From Rhinopithecus roxellana (taxonomy: Eukaryota > Chordata > Mammalia > Primates > Cercopithecidae), in NCBI RefSeq assembly GCF_007565055.1, contig NC_044553.1:125324978-125388977 (forward strand): DNA of 64,000 nt, given 5' to 3'. Made by a program: the position numbers and the translations under genes. The notes below the pieces were generated by a model that saw nothing but the letters and a program-made list of their open reading frames with translations, did no database searches and was not told the origin of the DNA. This document shows positions 1 through 10,341 of the stretch, in pieces; position 1 is the first letter of the stretch; each line of letters starts with the position of its first letter.

Positions 1-575
1 AGGAGGAGGCCTGTCATGGGCATGCGGTTGCTCAGCGCCACCCTGTCCAGCTCCTCGGGCTCCAGCGCTTTGACCAGCGCAAACTCCATGGTGTGCAGGC
101 TGGTTAGCCTCAGGTGCAGCCCGAACACCCGGGCGAGGATGAGGCTGGTGCGCCGGAGGATGCTCCTGCACCACTTCTTGTAGCTGCCGATGACATCTTT
201 CACCATGTCTGGAAACCAGATGATCATCTTCTTCTGGTCCTTGACCAGCACGTACCACATGAGCTCGTGCGCCTTCTGCACCAGCTGCGCCGGGGCTGGC
301 GGTGCCGGGCCGGGCTGGGCCGCGCTCGGGGCCTGGTGGGCGCGGCCCTCCTCCGCGGCCTGCTGCAGGGCCTTCGGGTCGCCCTCGTCGCTCGGGACCT
401 GGGGAGGCTGCGCGGCCTGCGGGGCGGCCGTCGGGCCTAAAGGAGGGCTCTGCGGCTCTGCCAGGGTCTCGGACGGAGGAACCCCCTCCGGAACCCCAGG
501 GCTGCTGTGCACCTCGGAGCTGGGGGCCTCGGCTGCAAAGTTACGGTCGCTTAGATCCTTACTTTGTTCTGACAT
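1..575 (-). CDS. NDN: Necdin, N-terminal 191 codons (gene runs off the left edge)
   Basis: Read on the minus strand from the ATG at 575-573, an uninterrupted frame continues to the window edge, ending inside codon 192. Human necdin is a single-exon protein of about 321 residues, so roughly the first 60% is here. The start has a purine at -3 and the protein opens MSEQSKDLSD, as necdin does. Residues about 10-95 are proline-, alanine- and acid-rich and look disordered. From about residue 97 the MAGE homology domain begins (AQLVQKAHELMWYVLVKDQK, then KKMIIWFPDMVKDV and KKWCRSILRR). Necdin is a nuclear and cytoplasmic growth suppressor of postmitotic neurons known to bind E2F1, p53 and neurotrophin receptors. 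In human and mouse it is expressed only from the paternal allele. No frameshift or stop is visible, so the copy looks functional as far as it goes. Paralogues such as MAGEL2 and NSMCE3 are excluded by the necdin-specific N terminus. Confidence 0.96.
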   Translation of the reverse strand, partial: MSEQSKDLSDRNFAAEAPSSEVHSSPGVPEGVPPSETLAEPQSPPLGPTAAPQAAQPPQVPSDEGDPKALQQAAEEGRAHQAPSAAQPGPAPPAPAQLVQKAHELMWYVLVKDQKKMIIWFPDMVKDVIGSYKKWCRSILRRTSLILARVFGLHLRLTSLHTMEFALVKALEPEELDRVALSNRMPMTGLL

Positions 576-860
576 GTCTGCGCCGTCTGGCAAGGGCAAG
601 GCCTCTGCGTTCAGGAGCTCTTCGAGCCTGCGCTCCCTCCGCGGATTCCTGGAGAGGAAGTGCGCGTTGCTGTGCGCGGCGCCTTCCGCAGCGGCGGGCA
701 GGGCGGGGCGGCGGCGGGACGCGGCACTGCGCCTGCGCGACCGCGGCCTCGGCCAGCGGCTGGGGGCGGGCGGGGCAGCGCGGAGCCCCGACGGGGAGGG
801 TCCCTGGCTAGGCTTCACCTGCGGGGAGAGTGATCCTGGGGTTTCCCATTTGGGCTGAGG
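576..860 (-). promoter_or_regulatory. NDN: NDN CpG-island promoter and 5' UTR
   Basis: The DNA just upstream of the NDN start is very rich in G, C and CpG and has no TATA box. GC boxes of the Sp1 type are visible at about 698-715 (gggcagggcggggcggcgg) and 763-776 (gggggcgggcgggg). An NRF1-like element, tgcgcctgcgcg, lies at 728-739. CpG density continues into the coding region and falls off after about 800. In human the NDN promoter is a differentially methylated CpG island, silenced on the maternal allele; that part is known biology, not visible here. The transcription start is probably within about 100 bp of the ATG. Confidence 0.8.
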
Positions 861-2090
861 AGATCTAGGGCAGGAGAAGAGTGAGATGGATGCGTACTGG
901 AGAAGGGGCCAGTTTAGGGGAAAGATGATAAGTTTTTGGGATGTTGGGGTCAAGTTTCTTGGGAAACGCTTACCTGAGTATATCCAGAATTAAGTTAAAT
1001 ATGAGAGTCCCAGAGAAAGGTCTGAGCGGCTGTGTAAACTTGAGCTTTATGCGAACGAGTGAGAGGAACAGTCGGGCTTGTCCAAGAAAATGTGTATAGT
1101 GGATGTCTGAGGTTGGAATCCTGAGAAATTCCAATAAAAAATGATTGACTCCCTCCCTACCAAATCAGAGGGGTTATAAGAAAAGGAGAAATGCAGCTTG
1201 TCTTTCACGTAATTTCCTGTCAACCCATGTGAACTATGAACCTTTTAAGTAGGCAGCAGACTTAGAGCATCATTAATGCTTTAGTGGGCATAAATTTGGG
1301 TTTTACACTTCCTTTGGGTCACTTTGATTCCATTTTATTTTTTTCCATACTTAGTCCATAGCAGAAGGATTGCTATATCTTTTAGCACAAACTTGTATGG
1401 TAATGTCTTTTTCCCTCTGCCCAGCACCCTCATTCTCCGATTCATCTTCTCCCAGGACCCTCTCGGAAGCTCCTGAGTCCTCCACGTTGGAAGCCACACC
1501 CAAGTCCTTCCTGAGATTAAAAATAAAAAAACTAGGTCTCATGGGTAATATCTGATAGTGTCTCTGAGATGACCAAAGGGTAGCAGGGGCAACATGGGTA
1601 ACCCTGTTTTCCAAGTATAGAAAACAGATTCCCACTGGGCAAAGACAAAACTGTCACTCCTACAGGCTCTCCATGAAAAAAAAGGGTCATTGCTGGAGCC
1701 TCTGAAACCAGGGGCTTGGTGCTGCTTCAGCATCCTTGGTCTGGGCTGATGTGGTCCTTCAGCGCTTCCAGGGTTTCTTCTCATCAGTAGCTTCTTCAAT
1801 ATGCTGTCTTGAGTCTAATTATTGCCACTCGAAGCCAAAAGCACATTTAAAAATGGTCTTAACATGTCTAGAGTCCTCACTGTGAGTATGTATCTTTTCC
1901 CACTTGTCACTTTATTTTTCCTCAAGCAAGTTGATGTTGAAGGGTTTTCTGTGCTTTCTCTCTTTGGGTTTGCATGCACATAACACTTTTGGCAGAGCCA
2001 TTCCCACACCAGCCCTTCCAACGGACTCTTTAGCTTCCCACTTCACCAGGGTAATTCTTAGATATCAGTCTTAGTTGGAATTATTTCAAC
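861..2090. other. Intergenic DNA upstream of NDN, nothing recognised
   Basis: AT-rich non-coding sequence with no long open frame, no Alu or L1 wording and no microsatellite. Small frames such as 1351-1635 on the minus strand show no family resemblance. I see nothing else in it. Confidence 0.6.
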
Positions 2091-2094
2091 ACTT

Positions 2095-2163
2095 TTCTCC
2101 TTCTCCTCATCCTCCTCCACCTCCTCCTTCTCCTCTCCGTCTACTTCTCCTTCTCCTTCCTCT
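2095..2163. repeat. Pyrimidine-rich low-complexity tract
   Basis: Run of ctcctt- and cctcct-type units, almost pure pyrimidine on the plus strand. Confidence 0.85.
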
Positions 2164-2366
2164 ATTTATGGATATTTACTACTTTCTTGGGAACATCTTA
2201 CAGAAATATGCTAATTCATTGTTTTTAAGAATGTCTCTTGAACAGACTTATTGCCCCCATGCTTCTTAAATATAATCCTCATTTATTGCATTTAAATCTC
2301 CATCAGTATTATTCTTTATTTTATTTGGGTATGTATTATTTTCTAACTATTTAAATAAAATATTTA

Positions 2367-2665
2367 GGCCAGGTGCAGTGGCTCACGCCTGTAATCCCAG
2401 GACTTTGGGAAAGCGAGGCGGGCAGATCGCCTGAAGTCAGGAGGTCGACACCAGCCTGGCCAACATGGCTAAACCCCGTCTCTACTGAAAATACAAAAAT
2501 TAGCCGGCTGTGGTGACAGATGCCCTTAATCCCAGCTACTTGGGAGGCTGAGGCAGGAGACTCACTTGAACCTGGGAGGTGGAGTTTGCAGTCAGCTGAG
2601 AGCATGCCACTGCACTCCAGCCGGGGCAACAGAGCGAGACTGTCTCAAAAATTAAATACATAAAG
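2367..2665 (+). mobile_element. Alu, full length (AluS-like)
   Basis: Starts ggccaggtgcagtggctcac and ends in an A-rich tail. Flanked by the 14-bp target duplication aaataaaatattta at 2353-2366 and 2666-2679. Confidence 0.95.
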
Positions 2666-2689
2666 AAATAAAATATTTAGTTCATTTGA

Positions 2690-5389
2690 CGTATTTTTTT
2701 AGTAATAAAAGTGTTTGAACCTACTATTTAAATCTCAACTTGGCTTTGGCCGTAGGCTATGGTTTTTAACGTTGTGATCTCATTCAAACTACATTCTCAC
2801 ATTTCACCCTCCGAGATGTAATGGATTCTTGAAATTAAAGTGCAAGCTTAGGGCATGACAACAATAAAAGGTGGCTCTGCTGAAGTGAGTATCAGTGCTC
2901 TGGCCAGAGAGCTGCTTGGATTTCAGTTGCTGCCTGGGCAGGACTGGATAATTGAGCTTCTACCTGGACTTCATTCTAGTGAAGTTGCCAGCATCAAGCA
3001 GACTGTGCAGAAAGCCTCTCCTGCAGCACACAACACACTATGCTTCTGATAGAAGGGTTGTCTAATGCTGTACCTGGGCCCGTCGACGAAGACCACCCTG
3101 AGAGATTACACTCGGAAGGCTTAAAGCCTTGGGTCTGATGCTTGAGTCTAAAACGAAGCACAGGCTAGATCTTGGAGCCCAACATTACATCTAGTAAAAT
3201 GGTATCATATTCCTCCTGAGGAATGAAGAAGTTCAGTCCCCCGCTGCCAAAATCAAATTAATGGGAGTAGGAGTTTGGGTAGGTGGGGTAGTGGGACAAA
3301 ACAAAGCCTGGGATAGCCTGTAAGTGGGGAAAGCATGCGTGCACATGTGCAATGAGATAGGTGGGTCAGTAGCTTGATGGCTTCCTAATGAAGTCTGTGC
3401 CCATGAGCCAGAGATTCTGACTTTCAGAGTAATAACAAAAAGGACCAAAGACACTGTGAGAAATGAGAGGAAGCTAATACTTGGGAGGCATCCACAACTA
3501 CCTTGACCCAAGGCTCAAGACCTGGGGCGGAGCTCTAATGCTGTCCTGAGGGTCATGGGATAAATAATTCTTGCTGGGTGTCTCCAGGGGAACCCCTATT
3601 TGAGATCGGCAATAAGTCCCCTCAGGGCCAGCAGCTTAGTAGAAAAGTGTGAAGACTACAAAAATATATCTCAACTACTCATTAAATCAAAATTCTGTAA
3701 ATAGAAGTTCTGTGAATAGATACAGAATATATATGGAGAAGCTGTAACTTAAAATATTCTGGAGCAGACAGTTTTGCTGGGGGGTTACTTCGAACTCTGT
3801 AATGTGGAACAGATTACACAGCTGTGGAATAGGCTGTTCTTGGCAGACCCAGGAGCAGGAGGAGAGGCCAGTCCCAGCCTTGGTTTCCATAGCGAACAGA
3901 GGAAGGGGGGGTCACCCCAGAGCTTCTAGTGGGCAGTGCGCATGCTCGCAGTGCAGGGGCCCAGAGGCCCTGGATGAAATGTGAATCCTCTGGCTCTTCC
4001 CTGTCCACATAGGCAGCAGCCTCCACCTTGGAGCCCCTAAACGGGCCCCAAATGCCTTTCAGGCCAAGGATCTTAAGCAGAGAATTCACTTTAATGTGTT
4101 CAGTAAATATTGAGCAATACCTGTCATGTGCCTGAAATATTTGCATTTCAGAAAAGTAGCTCAGTCTGAGGGAAAAACCCATTGCAGCTGGGCCCCTGTT
4201 TTTGTTAGAAAACATTAAGAAGTGAGAACAGGCAGTGCTGCTTTACAAAGTTGGGAGGGACTGGCCCCTGCCCCCTCATCCCCAGCCTCCGTAGGAAGCC
4301 ACTGCTCATGCTCATCCATTCGCGGTCCATCGCATGCACTGAAATGGGAGACCTTTCAGTCCTGCCCAGCCCCAAGGAGCAGCTCTCTCAGATAGTTAAA
4401 GAGTCTAGGGTGTCTTCTGAAAGGTCACCTGCATATAGAGTAAGGTTAGAGTTTGGGGCAGGTGGACAAGCAGAGGCAGAGAGTCCTTAGGGGCCCCTTC
4501 CCAGGAATCCATGTGATGGGCGATCGCTTGCATTTCATCTTCATTCGTCAACTGTTTACTAACATTACATTACATTTCCGGCCTTGTGCCTGGGGATACA
4601 ATGAGAAGAGACATGGTCTCTGTAATCTGTAGTGAGGGGAAGTGGTGGAGATAAACAGCCTTAAAAGAGAAAACAAATGCCTGATCAAATAATCATATGT
4701 CATGATGCATATCGTGAAGGAACAGCAATATTATCACCGAGAGGGTGACAGAGGGAGCTGAGGTTCAATAGAAAGGCCAGTGAAGATATAAATAGCAATA
4801 GAAGGTGAGGGGAGACTGTGAATAACAGGCACATCCAGGATTCTGTCTCCAGCAGCCAACTGAGCAGGACTGCAGCTAGGAAATGCAGGTGCTATTTCCT
4901 GAAACCATGTGGAAAGAAGGACCAAAAGATTCTGGGAAGACTGAACGATCATACCCAGCAGATATCTGGATTGACACAACTCAGCAAAAACGCCTGTGCT
5001 GGAAAGAGAAGTTTGGAAGGTAAAGAAGACAAATCGCATCACCCTGAGAGTGTCTAGAGCAGGGCCCTTTGATGACATGAGGATGGCATAATGTTTCGTT
5101 GTCTGAGAACACAGCACACACCACAGAGGCTGTCTCCCTTCACATGCACACGTACATGCCCTCCAGACATGGGAAAACCAACAGGAAAGTGGAGAAAAGA
5201 GAAAAGACACCATCCCCACACATAGCAATAGGCCAAGGTGATTTAAACCTCTTTCCAGACTATCCTATGACCATCCCAATTGGAGCTATTTCTGGGACAT
5301 ATTAAAATCGCTTGCCTCATCTTAAACACTCTTCTCTAAGATAAACTCTATTCAAGCGGATGTTGCTGTATTATTCCTTTTACATGTCA
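2690..5389. other. Intergenic DNA, no assigned repeat or gene
   Basis: About 2.7 kb in which I recognise no interspersed repeat, RNA gene or convincing exon. Open frames (2855-3049 plus, 3233-3511 minus, 3814-4215 minus, 4734-5228 minus) overlap one another on both strands and carry no known domain, so I treat them as chance. Old degenerate repeats could be hidden here. Confidence 0.5.
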
Positions 5390-5735
5390 GTGGATTTAAT
5401 TTGGTAATATTTAGCTGAGGGTTTTTATCTATATGCTCACCAGAGATATTGGTCTATAGTTGTCTCTTTCTGCAATATCTGTATCTGGTTTTGACTTGAG
5501 AGCCTCATGAAAATACTGGTCCTTCCTTCTCTTCAGCTTTATGGAATAAATTGTGTAGAATTGTCTTTATTTCTTCTTCAAATGTTTGGTAGACATTTTC
5601 AGTGAAAGCATCAGTGCCTGAATGTTTCTTTTTCAGATGGTTTGTAACTATTTGTTTTAATTGTAAGCCTATTCAGATGATCTTTTCATAACGGATGGAT
5701 TTTGGTATTTGTGGTCTTAGGGAGTTGGCTCATGT
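5390..5735 (-). mobile_element. Antisense L1 ORF2 fragment, left part
   Basis: Plus-strand text such as gatattggtctatagttgtc reads as the reverse complement of the L1 ORF2 reverse-transcriptase region. It stops at the MaLR LTR and resumes on its far side, so the LTR inserted into it. Confidence 0.75.
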
Positions 5736-6117
5736 ATTAGTCCATTCTCGAATTACTATAAAGAGCTACCTGAGACTGGGAAATTTATAAAGAAAAGTGG
5801 TTTAATTGGATCATGGTTCTGCAAGCTGTACAGGAAACATGACTGAGGAGGCTCAGGGAACTTACAATCATGGTGGAAGGTAAAGGGGAAGAAAGCACAT
5901 CTTACATAACCAGAGCAGGAGGAGGAAAGCCAAGAAGAAGGTGCCACACACATCTGAACAGCCAGATCTCGTGAGAACTCACTCACTATCATGAGAACAG
6001 CAAGGGGGAAGTCCCCCCCAACCCATGACCCAATCACCTCCCACCAAGCCCTTCCTCCAACATGGGGGATTACAATTCGACGTGAGATTTGGGCAGGAAC
6101 ACAAATCCAAACCATAT
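5736..6117 (-). mobile_element. MaLR solo LTR (MST/MLT1 type)
   Basis: Reverse complement of a MaLR LTR: tgtattagtccattctcg at one end and aatccaaaccatatc at the other, with the internal polyadenylation-region wording gagactgggaaatttataaa. The open frame inside (5756-6115 minus) is LTR sequence, not a gene. Confidence 0.85.
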
Positions 6118-6235
6118 CTGGCCATTTAATCTAATTTGTCAAATTTATGTGTGTCATGGTGTTTGCAGTTTTTCATGCTATCCTTTTAATGATAGATTTA
6201 TCTACCAAGCAGTCTTGGGTTTCTTAACTATATTG
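6118..6235 (-). mobile_element. Antisense L1 fragment, right part
   Basis: Continues the L1 sequence interrupted by the MaLR LTR (atttgtcaaatttatgtgtg and following). Confidence 0.5.
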
Positions 6236-6257
6236 AGAACACACACGTGTAAATGCA

Positions 6258-6259
6258 TA

Positions 6260-6300
<41 letters not shown>
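6258..6300. repeat. (CA)n microsatellite
   Basis: About 20 uninterrupted CA units. Confidence 0.97.
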
Positions 6301-6301
<1 letters not shown>

Positions 6302-6630
6302 ACCACCCATGCCATGGCTGTTCTTCCAGATAGCCCTGAGTCCTCAGGGTACACCATAGACTTCAGGGATCGCTGAGAACTCTCTTCGCCTTTTCAGATT
6401 TTTAAAAATATCTTTCTCCAGCCATCATCTAAAAGTTGAAGTTTCTAGTGGTCCTGTCTCACCTCTTCTGTTCCTGTCACCTTGTGTTCTGAGCAACACC
6501 ATCTCCCAGAGCTTGAATTTTACGTCTATACACAAATGAGTCCAAAATTCATTTCTCCAGACTAAGATGTCTCTTTCATGTTCTGTAACTGGCTATCCAG
6601 CTGCCTAAAGGTCATCTTAACATTGTGCCT
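6301..6630. other. Unassigned non-coding DNA
   Basis: No repeat or coding signal recognised. Confidence 0.5.
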
Positions 6631-6635
6631 TTGAG

Positions 6636-6690
6636 TTTTATTTTATTTTATTTTATTTTATTTTATTTTAATTTATTTTATTTTATTTTA
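6636..6690. repeat. (TTTTA)n microsatellite, the tail of the adjoining Alu
   Basis: About ten TTTTA units with one variant, lying at the poly-A end of the minus-strand Alu that follows. Confidence 0.95.
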
Positions 6691-6976
6691 TTTTTTGAGA
6701 CAGAGTCTCACTCTGGTTGCCCAGACTTGAGCGCAGTGGTGTAATCTCAGCTCACTGCAGCCTCAGCTCCCCAGGCTCAGGTTATTTTCCCACCTCAGCC
6801 TCCTGAGTAGCAGGACTACAGGTGTGTGCCACCGCACTTGGCTAAATTTTCATATTTTTAGAGATGGGTTTTTGCCATGTTTGCCAGGCTTGTCTTGAAC
6901 TCCTGGGCCCAGGTAATCCACCTGCCTCAGACTCCTAAATTGCTGGGATTACAGGCATAAGCCACCATGCCCAGGC
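6691..6976 (-). mobile_element. Alu, diverged (AluJ-like)
   Basis: Reverse-complement Alu from gagacagagtctcactctgg to gccaccatgcccaggc, with many differences from younger copies in the window. Confidence 0.92.
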
Positions 6977-6977
6977 T

Positions 6978-7344
6978 GAGTTATAAATTCAACATTTTAC
7001 TCTACTTTATCAGTGTCTGCCTGAAACCTTCTGCTGCCAGTGTGTTCCCTGCCTCACAGTACATGGCATAGCTGTCCACCCAGGGTCCCGAGGAAGAAAA
7101 AAGGACGCCATTGATTCTCTTGTATCCTTCATATCTAGGTAATCACATAATTCTCACCTTCTATGAGCAACTCACTGTCATCCATGACTATATTCCACTC
7201 ACTGCCATCCGTGACTATATTCCACTGCTCTTTCACCCTTGGTTCACCACCGAGGACATCCTCTGTGCCTTCTCACTAGTTTATTCACTTGCAGTTTATT
7301 TTGCACACTGAAACCAGTATATTTTCTGAAATTAAAACATTTCT
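6978..7344. other. Unassigned DNA with a short tandem duplication
   Basis: No gene or interspersed repeat recognised. A unit of 27 bp ending gactatattcca occurs twice in tandem at about 7167-7224 with two differences. Confidence 0.55.
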
Positions 7345-7640
7345 CCCTTATTTGTCTCCTAAGGCTGCCATAAAAAATCACCACAAAGTGGGTGGCATAA
7401 AATAACAGAAGTTTATTCTCTTGTAGATTTGGCAGCTGGAAGTTTTAAATCAAGGTGTTGGTTTGGCCGTGCTCCTACCAAAGGCTTTAAGGGATAATCT
7501 GTTCCTGCCCTTCCTGCCTTCTTGCGACTTTTGGCATCCCTTGGCTGGTAGCAAAATAACTCCAATCTCTACCCATCTTCACAAATGGCATAGAGTACTG
7601 TGGGATTTCTAGTAACTGCAGGGTCTTTCACTCAGAGTCA
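7345..7640 (-). mobile_element. MaLR LTR fragment (MLT1-like)
   Basis: Reverse-complement MLT1 wording: aaggctgccataaaaaatca, then gggtggcataaaataacaga and agtttattctcttgtagatt. Heavily diverged. Confidence 0.7.
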
Positions 7641-8222
7641 ATGAGGCCGGCAAAGACTGCTAAATAAAGTCCAATTCTAGCGTTTCTCCTAACTTCCTGG
7701 TTACTGGTAGAGCACAGTCATATTGATCCACAATAGGTTGGTCTCAAGAGGAAGAATATTTGCTGTTTCAATATTGTTAAGTTCAGGTGGCTATATTCTG
7801 GAGTCTCATGAAAAATAGCCTTAAATCCCCCTTATCCATTGAAAAGTCAGGAACGTGCATTTAGGTACCAGCTTTTGGAATATGGAAGGCTCTTAGGTTC
7901 ATGAAGATGGGATCCCATCATTCCCAGTTGCATCAGACTTCTTAGTTGCTTCCACTGGCTCATGTTGTCAGAGATTAATTTTTATAATTATATAAAATTA
8001 TGTGAAATGATTTTTATAATCATGACCCTATATGCCCCCCTGTTATTACTAATGTGTCAATTAGGGAAATAACTGAGCTCCATTCTGCTTTAGGTTTATT
8101 GTGTCACCTTCTACTTCGTTGAATTATGATCCACCTGGGTATGCCATAATTCAAATCTTGTAGTAATCACACAATTTAGTGCAGATCCTACAAGCTGAAG
8201 TGTGTGATCCCCAACAAGCAAC
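7641..8222. other. Unassigned AT-rich DNA
   Basis: No coding signal. Its right end may belong to the old repeat at 8573-8972, because the two are separated only by an inserted Alu. Confidence 0.4.
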
Positions 8223-8236
8223 AAGATTGTTCTTCT

Positions 8237-8558
8237 TCTTTTTTGTTTTGTTTTCGTTTTTTTTTTTTTTTTTTTGGAGACGGAGACTCACTCTGTCCCC
8301 CAGGTTGAAGTGCAGTGGCACGATCTCAGCTCACTGCAAGTTTCACTTCCCGGGTTCATGCCATTCTTCTGCCTCAGCCTCCAGAGTAGCTGGGACTACA
8401 GGTGCCTGCCACCACACCCAGCTAACTTTCTGTATTTTTAGTAGAGATGGGGTTTCATCGTGTTAGCCAGGATGGTCTTGATCTCCTGACCACATGATCC
8501 GCCCACCTCGGCCTCCCAAAGTGCTGGGATTACAGGCGTGAGCCACCGTGCCTGGCCC
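8237..8558 (-). mobile_element. Alu, full length (AluY/S-like)
   Basis: Poly-T then ggagacggagactcactctg through to gagccaccgtgcctggcc. Target duplication aagattgttcttct at 8223-8236 and 8559-8572. Confidence 0.96.
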
Positions 8559-8572
8559 AAGATTGTTCTTCT

Positions 8573-8972
8573 GATGCCAGCTGTAGTTTAGGGGTCCTCA
8601 GGACACCCACACTTCCAACTAACTACCTATATGGAGATTCGCATGCCCCTAGTAGATTTAGTAATTTGCTATATTGACTAACAGAACTCACTAAAAGTGC
8701 TGTACTTATGATTATCACTTTCTTAGAAAAGATATATGTTGGGGAGGGGGTCTTGGAGGAACTGCAGAGATTTATGACCTCTCCATGTGGGATCAGGGCA
8801 TGCCACTCCCCAGGAGCATCCATTTGTTCACAAAAACCAGGAAGCTCCACTGAGCTACATTGTTCAGAGTTTTTACTGGGGCTTCATATGTAGGCATGAT
8901 TGCTTAAATCCTGGGCCATGTGATTGAACTCCACTGCCAGGCCCCCTTACTTCTCAGAAGGTCAGGCAGCTG
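8573..8972. repeat. Old interspersed repeat, left half (possibly LTR-like)
   Basis: Wording such as ctaactacctatatggagat and ggcttcatatgtaggcatga resembles an ancient LTR-type repeat that I cannot name with certainty. The matching right half appears at 9534-9780, on the other side of a piece of ERV-K sequence. Confidence 0.45.
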
Positions 8973-9533
8973 AAGTATAATTGCTCTCTGTGTCAGCCCT
9001 TGTTGAAGGAATACTCATGGCAACAGTGATCACCGCTATCACAGCTAACCAGTAAATTACTCATTGTGACTCGTTGTCCCGCTTTCCTCAGGTTTTCTTC
9101 CACCATCTGTGACAGCTTCTTGTTCTGTCCCCAGGTACGTGGCTGTGTTTGACAGGTGTAGCTTGTCACAGTTGGGGTCCTCCTCAGGGTCAGTCTCAAC
9201 ATGGCTGCAACCGGGGGGTCCTCAGGATCCTCCTGGAATCTCTTCCTCGGCATCTGGCTTATGATAAGGTTTCAGGTGTTTTGATGGTATCTAAATTGGT
9301 TTTGGCCTGGAGAAACACAAGCATAACCTCAACCCCAAGTTATTTTACCTATTTCCCACCTTTTTGTTATTGGATCTGTCCACCAAACCAGTCGTTCTGC
9401 TTCTGTCTTTGCAGCTGGTTTCTGTAGATGCTGTTCAGCTGCTGATAGCATCTGGCCTTTAGGCAGTCTCAAAAAATTTAAAGTCAATAATACTAGATTC
9501 AACTGTGTATACAAGGTGTCCCACAGTCCCTGT
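8973..9533 (-). pseudogene. Detached ERV-K fragment: end of integrase and start of envelope, without LTRs
   Basis: This 561-bp stretch is a direct copy of 11510-12077 inside the neighbouring provirus. By eye there are about 10-11 substitutions and one 7-bp gap near 9295, so about 98% identity. On the minus strand it holds the C-terminal end of the pol integrase (frame 9329-9514) and an 86-codon envelope start (9253-8993, beginning MPRKRFQEDP). It has no LTR, primer site or poly-A tail and sits inside an older repeat. It is too short to encode a working protein. Either it was copied from the adjacent provirus, or it came from a related element; closeness and identity favour the first. Confidence 0.9.
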
Positions 9534-9780
9534 GGTCATATATTTAGTCTTGTGACCAGCCCCTATTTTGAAGTTTTGTATTGATCAATTATGAATCACC
9601 TTATTAGCATAACAAAGACACTCCTATCACTCAAGAAATTCCAAAAGTTATAAGCAAGGAACTTAGGACAAAGATCAGATAAATTTTGTATTGTAACACA
9701 GGCTCTGATAAGATGACTCGAAATTATCCTCCCTGCTTCCTGGTACTCTAGCTTCCTCTATTTGATGCTTACTGTAGCCT
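9534..9780. repeat. Old interspersed repeat, right half
   Basis: Resumes after the ERV-K fragment with agtcttgtgaccagccccta and ccttattagcataacaaaga, wording that belongs with 8573-8972. Confidence 0.45.
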
Positions 9781-9822
9781 CCTTTGGACAGAAGTTTCTA
9801 CCTTCCAAGGAAAGTGGAGAAG

Positions 9823-10341
9823 TGCCAAGACCAGCTCAGTTGTGGAGACCCTAACCCAGTAGCACTAGAGGAATTAAAGAAACACACACAGAAATATACA
9901 GTGCAGAGTGGAAAAATCAGGGGGCTGACAGCCTTCAGAGCTGAGAGCCCTGAACAGAGTTTGACCCACATATTTATTGACAGCAAGCAAGAGATAAGCA
10001 CTGTTTCTATAGATTATAGATTAAAAATGTTCTTTACGGGAAACAAAGGGATGGGCCGAAACAAAGGGATGGGCTCTGGCTAGTTATCTGCAGCAGGAAT
10101 ATGTCCTTAAGTCACAGATCGCTCATGCTATTGTTTGTGGTTTAGGAACACCTGAAGCGGTTTTCCGCCCTGGGTGGGCCAGGTGTTCTGGTAAACCTCA
10201 CATTGCCCTCATTCCGATAAACTCACAACCTTCAGCATGGGTGTCATAGCCATTACAAGCATGCCACAGTGCTGCAGAGATTTTGCTTATGGCCAGTTTT
10301 GGGACCAGTTTATGGCCATATTTGGGGGCCTGTTCCCAACA
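9823..10341 (-). mobile_element. ERV-K provirus 3' LTR
   Basis: 519-bp LTR beginning (minus strand) TGTTGGGAACAGGCCCCC at 10341 and ending TTGGCA at 9823. It is preceded by a polypurine tract and followed by gagaag (9817-9822), the same six bases found beyond the 5' LTR. It differs from the 5' LTR at very roughly one position in ten plus several indels, so the insertion is old. The sequence resembles LTR14-type ERV-K LTRs, but I would not insist on the subfamily. Confidence 0.93.

Noticed and set aside
114..858. Three overlapping plus-strand open frames of 108-222 codons at the left edge
   Set aside because: They lie opposite the NDN coding strand and CpG island. High GC content keeps stops rare. 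The minus-strand frame is recognisable necdin.
2351..2629. Open frame on the minus strand of about 90 codons with a regular composition
   Set aside because: It is the antisense of an Alu; the same type of peptide recurs at every Alu in the window.
6089..6376. Frame containing a (TH)n peptide
   Set aside because: Translation of the (CA)n microsatellite.
9784..10083. 99-codon plus-strand frame
   Set aside because: It lies antisense within the ERV-K 3' LTR.
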